From Manis javanica (taxonomy: Eukaryota > Chordata > Mammalia > Pholidota > Manidae), in assembly GCF_040802235.1 (NCBI RefSeq), contig NC_133166.1, positions 7,440,001 through 7,504,000 of the forward strand: a stretch of 64,000 nt of DNA, read 5' to 3'. The position numbers were made by a program, and so were the translations under genes. A model generated the notes under the pieces. It saw nothing but the letters and a program-made list of their open reading frames with translations. It did not search any database and was not told the DNA's origin. How positions within the stretch are numbered: position 1 is the first letter of the stretch; each line of letters starts with the position of its first letter. Below are positions 1 through 10,760 of this stretch, piece after piece.

Positions 1-494
1 TCTGTGTCCTTACTTATTTTCTGCCCGGTGGATCTATCCTTCGGGGTGAGTGGTGTGTTGAAGTCTCCTAAAATGAATGCACTGCAGTCTATTTCCCTCT
101 TTAGTTCTGTTAGTATTTGCTTCACATATGCTGGTGCTCCTGTATTGGGTGCATATATATTTAGAATAGTTATATCCTCTTGTTGGACTGAGCCCTTTAT
201 CATTATGTAGTGTCCTTCTTTATCTCTTGTTACTTTCTTTGTTTTGAAGTCTATTTTGTCTGATATTAGTACTGCAACCCCTGCTTTCTTCTCACTGTTG
301 TTTGCCTGAAATATGTTTTTCCTTCCCTTGACTTTTAGTCTATGCTTATCTTTGGGTTTAAGGTGAGTTTCTTGTAAGCAGCATATAGATGGGTCTTGCT
401 TTTTTATCCATTCTATTACTCTGTGTCTTTTGATTGGTGCATTAAGTCCATTTACATTTAGGGTGACTATTGAGAGATATGTACTTATTGCCAT
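1..494 (-). pseudogene. L1 copy A ORF2, endonuclease domain, partial
   Basis: The ATG at 494 opens an ORF2 that begins MAISTYLSIVTLNVNGLN and reads without an obvious stop to the window edge, about 164 codons. It shows the APE-like endonuclease landmarks: the Asn of TLNVNGLN near residue 14, the catalytic Glu of LQETHLK near residue 43, and ILGDFNTPL near residue 145. The L1 endonuclease nicks target DNA to prime reverse transcription. Where copy B has a TAG in this domain (codon 63), copy A has CAG. Whether the rest of ORF2 is intact cannot be seen here, so the pseudogene label is provisional: only ORF1 of this copy is demonstrably broken. Confidence 0.88.
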
Positions 495-689
495 TGCAGG
501 CTTTAAATTCGTGGTTACCAAAGGTTCAAGGTTAGCTTCTTTTGTATCTTACTGCCTAACTTAGCTCGCTTATTGAGCTGTTATATACACTGTCTGGAGA
601 TTCTTTTCTTCTCTCCCTTCTTCTTCCTCCTCCTCCATTCTTCATATGTTGTGTGTTTTGTTCTGTGCTCTTTTTAGGGGTGCTCCCAT

Positions 690-1577
690 CTAGAGCAGTC
701 CCTGTAGGATGCCCTGTAGAGGTGGTTTGTGGGAAGCAAATTCCCTCAGCTTTTGCTTGTCTGAGAATTGTTTAATCCCGCCATCATATTTAAATGATAG
801 TCGTGCTGGATACAGTATCCTTGGTTCAAGGCCCTTCTGTTTCATTGCATTAAATATATCATGCCATTCTCTTCTGGCCTGTAGGGTTTCCGTCGAGAAG
901 TCTGATGTTAGCCTGATGGGTTTTCCTTTATAGTTGACCTTTTTCTCTCTAGCTGCCTTTAAAACTCTTTCCTTGTCCTTGATCCTTGCCATTTTAATTA
1001 CTATGTGTCTTGGTGTTGTCCTCCTTGGATCCTTTCTGTTGGGGGTTCTGTGTAATTCCATGGTCTGTTCGATTATTTCCTCCCCCAGTTTGGGGAAGTT
1101 TTCAGCAATTATTTCTTCAAAGAGGCTTTCTATCCCTTTTCCTCTTTCTTCTTCTTCTGGTATCCCTATAATACAAATATTATTCCTTTTGGCTTAGTCA
1201 CTTAGTTCTCTTAGTGTTGTTTCATTCCTGGAGATCCTTTTATCTCTCTCTATGTCAGCTTCTATACGTTCCTGTTCTCTGGCTTCTATTCCTTCAATGG
1301 CCTCTTGCATCTTATCCATTCTGCTTATAAATCCTTCCAGGGATTGTTTCACTTCTGTGATCTTCCTGACATCTGTGATCTCCCTCCGGACTTCATCCCA
1401 CTGCTCTTGCATTTTTCTCTGCATCTCATCCCATTGCTCTTGCATTTTTCTCTGCATCTCTGTCAGCATGTTCATGATTTTTATTTTGAATTCTTTTTCA
1501 GGAGGACTAGTTAGGTCTGTCTCCCTCTCAGGTGTTGTCTCTGTGATCTTTGTCTGCCTGTAGTTTTGCCTTTTCAT
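690..1577 (-). pseudogene. L1 copy A ORF1 (RNA-binding protein), broken by a nonsense codon
   Basis: ORF1p coats L1 RNA as a coiled-coil trimer and acts as a nucleic-acid chaperone. The reading frame starts at 1577 (MKRQNYRQTKITET). It runs through a coiled coil and stops at 1194 where a TAA replaces the CAA (Gln) of copy B, just before the RRM-like domain. The downstream part is recognisable: 1061-690 contains RTPNRKDPRRTTPRH and the C-terminal domain ending PPLQGILQGLL. The gene is 888 bp against 855 bp in copy B. Most of the difference is one extra 11-codon coiled-coil unit (1393-1458). Confidence 0.9.
1393..1458 (-). repeat. 33-bp tandem duplication in ORF1 coiled coil (two copies)
   Basis: Two adjacent 33-bp units, almost identical, encode MQRKMQEQWDE twice in a row. 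Copy B has only one such segment (MQRNAQEKWDE). Eleven residues is a hendecad, so the duplication keeps frame and could preserve coiled-coil phase. Confidence 0.9.
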
Positions 1578-2134
1578 GGTGATAGAGATAGTTTGCAGAG
1601 CTGGTACAAGTGACCGCTGGAAGAGCTTCCCTTCTTGTTGGTTTGTGGCCTTCCTCTCCTGGGAGAATAGCGACCTCTAGTGGCTTGTGCTGGGCAGCTG
1701 TGTGCAGACAGGGCTTCTGCTTCCTGCCCATTTGCTATGGGGTTTATCTCCGCTGTTGCTGTGGGCGTGGCCTGGCTGGGGCTGCTCCTCCAAAATGGTG
1801 GAGCCCCTTTGGAGGGGGAGCAGCTGGGAGGCTATTTATCTCCATAAGGGGCCTCTGTGCTCCCTGCTGCCCAGGGGGTTAGAGTGCCCAGAGATCCCCA
1901 GATTCTCTGCCTCTGGTCTAAGTGACCTGTCCTGCCCCTTTAAGACTTCCAAAAAGCACTCCCCTTCGCAAGGCGCTGGGTTCTTGCAGGTGTGGATGTG
2001 GTCTGGATGTTTTCCTGTGTCCTGTGGTCTCTATTTTAGGAAGATGTTTCTTTGTTATATTTTCATAGCTCTATGTGTTTTTGGGAGGAGATTTCCACTG
2101 CTCTACTCGTGCCTCCATCTTGGCTCCGCCCCCT
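1578..2134 (-). promoter_or_regulatory. 5' UTR/promoter of L1 copy A (short form)
   Basis: This is GC-richer sequence homologous to the copy B and C 5' UTRs, ending at a YY1-type start. The A-rich monomer repeated in copy B is missing: the CCTTTAAGACTTCCAAAAAG block at about 1939-1960 joins almost directly to the TTCGCAAGGCGCTGGG block. Confidence 0.7.
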
Positions 2135-2213
2135 TGGATGCCTTTTATTTCTTTTTCTTGTTTGATCTGTCTGGGATTTCTAGTACTATGTTGAATAAAA
2201 GTGGGCATCCTTG

Positions 2214-2973
2214 TCTTGTTACTGATCTTTTTTTTTTTTTTACATTTCGAAAAAATATTTTTATTGAAATATAATATGCATACAGAAAAGCGCATAAATT
2301 ATAAGTATGTAGTTCAATTGTTACAAGATAAATGTATCTATGAAGCCACTTCTTGGTCAAAAAATATTTTCAGTGTCCTTTCCTCCCAGTTACTACCATC
2401 TATCTCTTTTCTCCGAAGATAGCTATCTTGACATTTAAGAACATAAATTAATTATCCCTGTTTTTGAGTGTTAAAAGATAAACTGAAGGGGGGAGCCTAG
2501 TAAACATAATGTTCTTCATGTAATTGTAGATTCACGATAACAAAATAAAGAATAAAAAAGATAAACTGAGGCATATTAAAAATTTTAAGACTGTATTTGA
2601 ATGAGAATCAATTAAAGTCAGGCAGCACTAATTTAGCACATAGAAAGGAGCTCTGAGTTACTGTACAAATGAAAGACTTACAGGCAAAAGAGAGCAGAAA
2701 TAACAAAGTTATACTAACAAAAAGTGGATTTGTTTTGGCAAAGTCATTTTCATTTAAGGGATGGCAAGGGTCTATTAGGCAGATTACCTCACTAGTTATT
2801 AACTGACCAGGTGATTACTGACTAACTAGTTTAAGATTCCATTTCTAGAAAAGACCAAAAATGTAATTAAGTCAAGATTTGGTGAGGTGAGATTTAGCAT
2901 AAGTGACTCCATTTGGGCCTATTGCCTCATTTTTAACATGAGTTTTATTTAAATAGATCTTGTTACTGATCTT
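2214..2973 (-). mobile_element. Unidentified retrotransposed 728-bp insert with poly(A) and 16-bp TSD
   Basis: A perfect 16-bp duplication, TCTTGTTACTGATCTT, occurs at 2214-2229 and 2958-2973. The insert 2230-2957 starts with a T run, which is the poly(A) of a minus-strand element, and has AATAAA shortly upstream of it (about 2258-2263, minus strand). The right flank TT/AAA agrees with L1 endonuclease cleavage, so this is an L1-mobilised RNA. I could not assign the source: it is neither L1 coding sequence nor an obvious SINE. A processed transcript of a host gene 3' UTR or an LTR element are the main options. It lies inside the old L1 ORF2. Confidence 0.82.
2487..2555 (+). mobile_element. 69-bp L1 3' end inserted into the 728-bp insert
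   Basis: The segment contains CTAGTAAACATAATGTTCTT followed by the rest of the L1 3' terminus as seen in reverse at 28960-28985 and 43395-43440, ending in an A-rich tail. It is flanked by AAAAGATAAACTGA at 2473-2486 and 2556-2569. It is a severely 5'-truncated plus-strand L1 and the third level of nesting at this spot. Confidence 0.85.
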
Positions 2974-3267
2974 AAAGGAAAACTTTCAGCTTTTCAATAT
3001 TGACTATCATGTTAGCTGTAGGTTTGTCATATATGGCCTTTATTATGCTGAGGTATATATCCACTTTATTGAAAGTTTTTATCATGAATGTGTGTTGAAT
3101 TTTATCAAATGCTTTTCCTGCATCTATTGAGATGATCTTTTTTTATCCTTCTTTTGGTTAATGCAGTATATTGTATTTGTTTGATTGATATGTGAACATT
3201 GAAACATCTTTCAACCCTGGAATAAGTTCTACTTGATTAAGGTGAATGATCCTTTTCATGTATTTTT

Positions 3268-3599
3268 GAAAAGTTTACTGTTTTTTTTTTGTGAGGGCAT
3301 CTCTCATATTTATTGATCAAATGGTTATTAACAGTTAACAACAATAAAATTCTGTACAGGGGACTCAATGCACAATCATTAATCCACCCCAAGCCTAATT
3401 CTCATCAATCTCGCATCTTCTGAAGCACAATGAACAAGTGCTTACATGGTGAACAAATTCTTACATAGTGAATAAGCTCTTACATGGTGAACAGTACAAG
3501 GGCAGTAGTCACAGAAACTTTCGGTTGTGATCACGCATTATGAACTATAAACAATCAGATCAAATATGAATATTCATTTGATGAAAAGTTTACTGTTTT
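3268..3599 (-). mobile_element. Free copy of the ERV-derived 3' tail, L1-style insertion
   Basis: The 298-bp insert 3285-3582 is closely similar to the last about 300 bp of the ERV segment of the composite element (27100-27401). It is on the same strand, starts at the same poly(A) site and keeps the AATAAA signal. A perfect 17-bp TSD, GAAAAGTTTACTGTTTT, flanks it (3268-3284 and 3583-3599), and the right copy is followed by A, as expected for cleavage at TTTT/A. It is therefore a 5'-truncated retrocopy, not a solo LTR made by recombination. Confidence 0.9.
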
Positions 3600-4649
3600 A
3601 TTGAGAATTTTTGCATATATGTTCACTAGGAATATTGGTCTCTAATTTTTTTTGTAGTGTCTTTCTCTGGTTTTGGTATCGAGGTAATGCTGGCCTTGTA
3701 GAATGAATTTGGAAGCATTCCTTCCTCTTCAATGTTTTTGGAATAATTTGAGAAACATAGGAATTAACTCTTCTTTAAATGTTTAGTAGAACTCACATGT
3801 ATGTAAAACCATCTAGTTCTAGACTTTTGTTTGTTGATAATTTTTTGATTACTGATTCAATTTCACTACTAGTAATTGGTCTACTCAGATTTTCTATTTC
3901 ATCCTGGTTTAGTCTTGGAAGATTGCATGTTTCTAGGAATTTATCCATACCTTCAAGGTTGCCAACTTAATGGCATATCATTTTTATAGTAATCTCTTTT
4001 TTTGTCAAAAATACAATCTTTTGTATTTCTGTACTGTTTGGTGTAACATCCCCTTTCATATATAATTTTAATCTCTCTCTCCCTTTTTCTTGATGAGTCT
4101 GGCTAAAAGTTTATCAGTTTTATTTATCTTTTCAAGGAGCCATCTCTTAGTTTCACCCATCTTTTGTTTTGGTTTTTTTACTATCTATTTATCTCCACTC
4201 TGGTCTTTATTATTTCTACCCTTCTACTAACTTTGGGCTGTGTTTGTCCTCTTATTCTAGTTTCTTTATGTATAAGATTTTTTTTTTGAGATTTTTTCTT
4301 GTTTCTTGAGTTAGGCCCATATCACTATAAACTTCCCTCTTAGGACTGCCTTTGCAGCCTAAAGATTTTGAACTACGGTGTTTCTATTTTCATTAATTTT
4401 CAAATATTTTTTATTTCCTTTTTGATTTCTTTATTGACCCATTTGTTATTTAGTAGCATGTTGTTTAGCACCCATATGTATTTGTTTTTTCCAGTTTCCC
4501 TCTTATACTGCTTTCAAGTTTCATACCGTTGTGATTGAAAAAGATGACTGATAAGATTTTAGCCTTCATAAATATATTGAGATTTTTTTTGTGGCCTGAC
4601 ATGTAATCTATGCTGGAGAATGTTCCATGTGCACTTGAATATGTATTTT

Positions 4650-5199
4650 GCTGTTACTGAGTTGAATGTTCTGTATATATCTTTAAGTCCATCTGGTCTA
4701 ATGTAACATCCAAAATGACTGTTTTCTTACTGATTTTCTGTCTGGATGATCTAGGCATTGATGCAAGTAGGATATTAAAGTCCCCTACTATTACTGAATT
4801 ACTGTCAAAGTCTCCATTTATATCTCTCTTTATATTTAGGTATTCCTCTGTTGAGTGCATATAGATATTTACCATTGTTATATCTTCTTACTTGCCTGAA
4901 CTCTTTATGTAATTCCTTTGTTTGCCTCTCATTATAGTCTGTTTTAAAGTCCATTTTGTTGCATATCAGTATTTTTTTTTCATTTCCATTTGCAAGGAAT
5001 TTGTAAGGAACAAATTTTTCCATCCCTTCAGTCTATGTGTATTTAGGTATGTTGTGGATCTGCTGTAGGCAGCATATGTACATGGGTCTTGTTTGTTTGG
5101 TTTGTTTGTTATCCATTTATTTACCCTATGTCTTTTGATTGAAGCATTTAGTCCATTAACCTTTAGAGTATTTATTTGCAGGTATGTACTTGTTGCCAT
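4650..5199 (-). pseudogene. Old L1 copy D ORF2 start (endonuclease relic)
   Basis: The frame begins at 5199 with MATSTYLQINTLKVNGLNAS, the start of an L1 ORF2, and then loses frame. Endonuclease fragments continue, with NSVIVGDFNILLASM near 4800-4750 corresponding to the GDFN motif. The reverse-transcriptase half continues toward 2135 without usable frames. Confidence 0.8.
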
Positions 5200-5599
5200 T
5201 TTGTTAAATGTCTTCTGGTTGTTTCCATAATTCTGTGATCCTTTCTTTTCTTTCTCTTTTCCCTTGTGCAGATGATTTTAGTGTTCTGCTTACATTCCTT
5301 TCTCTTTATTTTTTGTGTATCTGTTATAGGTTTTTGTTTTGTGATTACTGTGAAGTTCACATATGACATCCTATGTATAAGAAGTCTATGTTAAGTTGGT
5401 GGCTTAAGATTGAACACATTCTAATAGCACTATATTTTTACCACCTCTCCTCCATATTTTGTATATATGATGTGTTATTTTATCTCTTTATTTAGTAATT
5501 CCCTTAACTAATTTTTTAAATGAAATTTCTTTAACCTTTCTTGTAATGCCAGTTTAGTGGTGGTGAATTCCTTTAACATATGTTTATCTTGGAAGTTCT

Positions 5600-6320
5600 T
5601 TATTTCTCTTTCAATGCTAAATGATACCCGTGCTGAGTATTCTTAGTTACAGGATTTTTACTTTCAACACTTTGAATATATTATACCACTCCCTTCTGGC
5701 CTGTGGAGTTTCTGCTGAAATGTTAGCTCACAGCCTCATGTAATTTCCCTTGTATATGACTTGTTTTTATCTTGCTACTTTTAAGATTCTCTCTTTATCT
5801 TTAATCTTTGACACTTTAATTATTACATGTCTTGGTATGAATCTCCTTGGGTTCATCTTGTTTAGGGCTTTCTGTGCTTTCTGGATCTAAAGGTCTGTTT
5901 TCTTCCCCAGGTTTATGAAGTTTTTAGCTATTATTTCCTCCATAAGTTTTCACCCCTTTCTCTCTCCTCCTTCCAGGACTCCTACAAAGCAAATGTTAGT
6001 ATGTTTGATGATGTCCGAAAGGTCCCTCAACCTATCCTCATTTTTTTATTCTTTTTTCTTCTTGCTGTTCAGCTTGAGTGCTATTACCCTGTCTTGCAGG
6101 TTGCCTATCCCTTCTGCATCCTCTAAGCTAGTGCTGTTGATTCCCTCTAGCTTATTTTTCATTTCATTTGTTATATTCTTCAACTCCAATTGTTTTCTTA
6201 TATTTTTTATCTTTTTGTTGAAATCCTCCCTGAGTTCATCTACTCTTCTCTCAAGTCCAGTGAGTATCTTTATAGCAATTACTTTGAGCTCCTTACCAGA
6301 TAGATGGCTTAAGTCCATTT
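5600..6320 (-). pseudogene. Old L1 copy D ORF1 relic
   Basis: An open piece at 6318-6046 has a charged, heptad-rich sequence (LERRVDELREDFNKKIKN) typical of the L1 ORF1 coiled coil. The conserved C-terminal domain follows at about 5900-5600, recognisable only by alignment with copy B and interrupted by stops. Confidence 0.75.
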
Positions 6321-7237
6321 CATTTAGTTCTTATTCTGAAGTTTTGTCTTGTTCTTTTATTTGAAACATATTCCTATGTCTCTACATTGATTTCTGTGTT
6401 TATTTCTATAAATTAGTCAAAATAGTTTCCTCTCCCAGTCTTGGAGAAGTAGCCTTGGGTAGGACCATCCCCTGGATAGATGGTGCATGCTGATGGTTTT
6501 GGCTGGCTGACTGGAGGCCAGGTGAGTGTGTGCTGAATGTCCTGGTGTGCACCTCACTTGGGGCACTCTGGCAGGAGGGGTGGGAGTCCAAAGGACAAAG
6601 GTCAGGGGCATTGCAGTGTGCACTGCATTAGGGGCACCCTGGCAGAATGTCCAGGGGCCACAGGGTCACAAGCCAGGGGACTCTTGGTGAGCACCACACT
6701 GGTGCCACCTTGGAACTGCTGGATCTCATGTGGGCACATTTAGGCATAGGCAGGGAATCATGTTGTAGATGTCTGGAGCTGGTGCACACGTCCAGACCCT
6801 GCTCCCATCCATTCTATCAGTGTTCAGGGGGAATCTAAACAGTGGCTCTCACATTCACCTCTGATATTGGAGAGAGCTCTAGAAGTTCCCCCACTATTTT
6901 TTGAATGCTTTAATTTTATAATTCAGCTTCCTTCACTTACAGTCTAGTTGCCCTCTTTTATCTGTGCCCCAGGACAGATGAGTCAAGTCACGAGTCCCAC
7001 AAAGATGTCCTTCCTAATTTAGGTCGCTGATTTGAGGGGTGGTGGAGGATTGGCATTTTTACGGTTACCATGTCTCCACATCTCCTGCCATTCTCTTATG
7101 TGGTTTGTCTATATCTCACTGTACAGAAGCTGTTCACTCAGCTCTCAGGAGGCACTGCTCTGTATGTAAGTATAGATTTGTGTACATGAAGGGAGGTGAT
7201 TTCAGGCTCCTCTGTGATACCGTCTTGGACCTTCTTC

Positions 7238-7330
7238 CATTCATCTGAGAGATATTTGGTTGCTCCCGCCTTTTGACAATTGTAATTAATACTGCTATGA
7301 ACATAGGTATGCAATAATCTCCAAGTTTTT
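7238..7330 (-). mobile_element. Fragment of an older L1 (ORF2 C-terminal region)
   Basis: The stretch matches the antisense of the copy B ORF2 end around 29440-29520 (start of the cattcatct... block and the tgctatgaacatagg block). It is probably the target into which copy D inserted. Confidence 0.6.
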
Positions 7331-7529
7331 TAATATGTTTAAGTCATTAAAATAAACTAGGAATGAATAAGTGAAAATTAGAATGTGTTGTAAGCCAAAG
7401 TTTTACCTATTTCTGATTTCCAGGACATTTGGATGTGTTTTTGCATAAATCTTGAAAAGGATGTTTAACTTCCTTTTGTTTTTATATCTAAATTTTTGTA
7501 AATATGTCATTAGTTTATAAAGCTTATAG

Positions 7530-8154
7530 TGTGACACTGGCCTCTCAGGCCTGTGTACAGTCTGCTCGTGTATAAAGAGTACACTGCTAAAGCACTCAGG
7601 CAACATACACAGTTAAACACCAGTCAACATGGGCATTTCTGCTACATCCATGTTTACCTCATGGTATAGTAACTTGTACATGTAAATGCATCCTGTACTT
7701 CATCATGATAACATCATACTATTGTTTTTTGGTGTTGCATAAATGGCAGAATTTCCAGAATCTCCTACCTGACCTTAGTCCCTTACATATCAGTATGTGT
7801 TTACTGCTGCAGCCTCCTGCAGCCTCCGGGGCAAGGGCTGGAAAGAAAACAGCCATTCTCTCCTCCCCTGCATTCCTGGTACATAATTGGTCTGGCATCT
7901 GCCAGTCACCAAGGACCTGCCCATTGGGTTCTTCCTGGAAGGGATGGGTGGAAAGGAGAGAGGGCACCGTGGCTGCAGAGTGTGAGCTGCGGCTGGAGAA
8001 GATAGATGGTGCCAAGCCTGGCTAGTGACTGTAAGGAATAAAAGCCTTTCTCTCCACCTATCCTTTGCCTTGACTTATCTCAGTTTGATGGTTTCATAGG
8101 GGACTCACCCCAGGCCAGGGATACCCTTCCCCCCAGAGGTACATCTGGTTAACA
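7530..8154 (+). mobile_element. Probable solo LTR of an endogenous retrovirus
   Basis: The segment starts TGTGACACTGG and ends GGTTAACA, so it has TG...CA ends. AATAAA lies at 8037-8042, and a following pyrimidine-rich region with CCTTTGCCTTGACTTATCTC looks like R/U5. Five-base flanks TATAG and TAAAG could be a diverged TSD. No internal retroviral sequence adjoins it. The family is not named. Confidence 0.55.
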
Positions 8155-9468
8155 TAAAGAATTTTTTGTTGACTCATTTTTGTATATACAACAAGAATAC
8201 CAGCAGTTGTTACATAAAGGCAGAAAAATTTTTCAGTCATTAGACAAAATATCATTTATCAGCAACTAGTTTTCTCCCCGGCTTTATCAGCCTGGCGAAT
8301 ATGGACACACCCTTCACAACCATGCAAGTCTCACCTCCTCCAGAAAGCTTCACATACTCCCTTCCACCCTCACAGATGCGGCTGCTGTTTCCTTTTGTTT
8401 CTTTCTCCCCTGCAGCTACTTCTACATTACCTCATGTTCTTTCAGTACGTCTTTGATGTTTCCTTGCTTTTATTTTTATGAATCTAATTTTGACTTTTCA
8501 CGACAAATTTCTTAAGGGCAAAGGCTGTGTCTTTATTCATCTTTGTATCTGTAGGCCATTGTACAATAATCATTCAGTAAAGATTATGAGAAGGTAAGCC
8601 TTTGTTAAGTTAAATTTAAGCCTTAACAGATACTTCATAATAGTCTTAATTATGATCCATGTGTGAATAGACAAATGTTAAGGTTTCCTACCCTTCTACA
8701 TAGATTGATGAGTGTCATAGGATTCCAAAAGGATCTTTTTTAAAAAAAATAGTTACCATTTACAATGACTTCCCTGTGTGATTCAAGATTTTCTCTGGAC
8801 CATCTAACCAAAGTGAAATACAGACATAAATTGGATATGTAGTAATATAATTGCAACTGCCAAATTCAGATTTTTAGGCATTTGCCTTCTTCAAAACACA
8901 TTCATTGTCCTATTAAATTCAAGAAAATAGCAATTATATATCTAAACTTATAAGACAAATTTATACTAATTAAATTCCATTTTTATTGGCATATATTGGG
9001 ATTACACATACAAACTTATTTGATAAACAGAAATTCTATTAAGGAACAAAAGTGAAGTTTTGAAAAAGTTGTGGTACGATGATCTTTGAGGACTCTTCCA
9101 AATCTTACCTTTTTTGACTTAATAGTTCCTCTTCACTTCTATCTAATCTTCACTCTCAGTCATGCTTTACATAGTTTACGGAACTCTCTGCTCTTAACCT
9201 GCCATACCAAACTCTGCTAAGGAAAAACTCCACCCATCTAGTGAACTCAAAGAGAATTCTTAAACGTAAAGCAATAGATTCCATTCTAATCCCCCTTACA
9301 GACCATGAGCTTCTTTGACCGAACTACACATTGGTTTTCCACTTGATTATACAGGTGTGTGTCCTAAGTTAGGGAATCATATCCAATTACAGAACATGAC
9401 TTTCTTATGGATGTTACATGGATCACACTTATGTCTGCAAATAACATTGTAATGATGACAAAATATAC
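8155..9468. other. No gene seen; AT-rich sequence with a short LINE-2-like piece
   Basis: Bases about 8505-8600 resemble the LINE-2 3' end (AAAGGCTGTGTCTTTATTC and a following CATTCAGTAAA). The rest shows no usable ORF and no repeat I can name. Confidence 0.5.
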
Positions 9469-10760
9469 TTGGTAAAGTCAATTCCAAAGACACATATTAA
9501 CACCCACTCAGTGCCAGGTCCTATGCTACATTCTGGTGATCCCTCTTTCTCCTCCTTTCACAGAAAGTTCTCTGAAAGAAAAATCTACATGTTTATCTTC
9601 TCCTCCTCACCTCTTAATCCCTCTTCAACCTTCAACTCTCAGGTTTATATCCCACCACTCCACATAAATCACTCTGAAAAAGACCCTTATTACTTCCTCA
9701 TTGTCAAATTTGATGGACTTCCCTCAGTTTTTACCCTACATCACCTGCTTTACCTCTATGCTATTTGTCTTGTCTGCTTATTCCTACCTTCATTTCTTTA
9801 AGTCCATTCTCTCTTCTTTCTGTTCCTGCCTTTTGTATATTTTTTTTCATCTTAGCACTACTTTTTATCTATTACACCTCAAATTTTACATTTTCCAATC
9901 TTCTTTCCATTTTTCTCCTCTTCCTTTCCTTTCTCTTCTCACTCAAGTTAGGTGACCTCATCCATATACCTGGCTTCAGTCACCATTTATATACTGATAG
10001 ACCCCAAGGCCACAGTTTTAATCCAAAGCTTTCTTTGCTTCTAAATGCTGCAATTCATCTCTTCTTGGAAGCCCAACAGTCACCAATCTGAATCTATCCA
10101 AAACTGACCTCATTCTCTTTCGTCCTGGATTCATTTCCTCCTAAACTATTGCAAAGTCTCCAAACTTATCTCCTTGTTGCCAAATTCCTACCCTTCAATC
10201 TATCCACTCAATCTTTGTCAGAGTGAAGTTTCAAAAATATAAATAAGATTTGTCACTTCCCTGCATAAAACCATTCCTGACTCCAAGTTCCCAGATAATA
10301 GGGCCCAAATTCCTTGATATACGAAAAGCTTCCCTGACCATATCCCTACCTACATATCAACCCTATCTTTTGCACTGCCTCACACAAATTATTTTCAATT
10401 TTCAAGTAGAACACACTGCGTATACCCTTTTCCACACTGGTTTATCTATGTAGGATATTTTACTACCCAGTTTGTCAATCTGGTGAGCACCTGTACATTT
10501 TTCAAAATAGTTAACAAAAGTTCCTCTCTAATGAGATTTTCCGTCACTCCACCTTACATCCCAAAACACTGAAAGGCTTTATCTTTCGTGATTTCACTGC
10601 AGCCAAATATACTTCCCTCATGGCACCTATGATTTATTGACCCTATTTTTTATGTTTGTGTTACCTTTACATACTTTAAGCTTCTTAACGGAAGTGGTTA
10701 TACCTTATTCTTCATTTTATCCCCAACCTGTCATATATTAAGTGTGTACTAGGTAATTGA
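9469..10760 (+). mobile_element. LINE-2 tract, degraded
   Basis: The sequence follows the LINE-2 pattern in sense: a pyrimidine-rich coding remnant (ACCTCATCCATATACCTGGC, then CACTTCCCTGCATAAAACC) leading to the 3' end at about 10650-10760. Apparent ORFs on the + strand here are relics of its reverse-transcriptase region and are not continuous. Confidence 0.65.

Larger units (their letters stand above)
1..2134 (-). mobile_element. L1 copy A: 5' part of a LINE-1, truncated by the window edge
   Basis: Read on the minus strand this is the 5' UTR (about 2134-1578), ORF1 (1577-690), a spacer of about 195 bp and the beginning of ORF2 (494 to the window edge). It is closely similar throughout to copy B at 29-35 kb. 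The 5' end carries the usual L1 start with a YY1-type CCAAGATGG core (2113-2126, minus strand). At 2134 the sequence switches into an older, diverged L1 in the middle of its reverse-transcriptase region, so copy A is a later insertion into that older element. The matching 3' end and TSD lie outside the window. Confidence 0.93.
2135..7237 (-). mobile_element. Old L1 (copy D), degraded, with nested insertions
   Basis: A heavily mutated L1 runs on the minus strand: 5' UTR about 7237-6330, ORF1 relic about 6320-5600, ORF2 start at 5199, and ORF2 through the reverse-transcriptase region down to 2135. There the younger copy A interrupts it. Many stops and frameshifts break every frame. The order of segments matches copy B at lower identity. 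Two further retrotransposed inserts (2230-2957 and 3285-3582) split its ORF2. At 7238 it abuts a fragment of a still older L1. Confidence 0.88.

Noticed and set aside
7719..8025. Overlapping ORFs of about 100 codons on both strands
   Set aside because: They lie within the probable LTR; no protein similarity is seen and coding on both strands is not credible.
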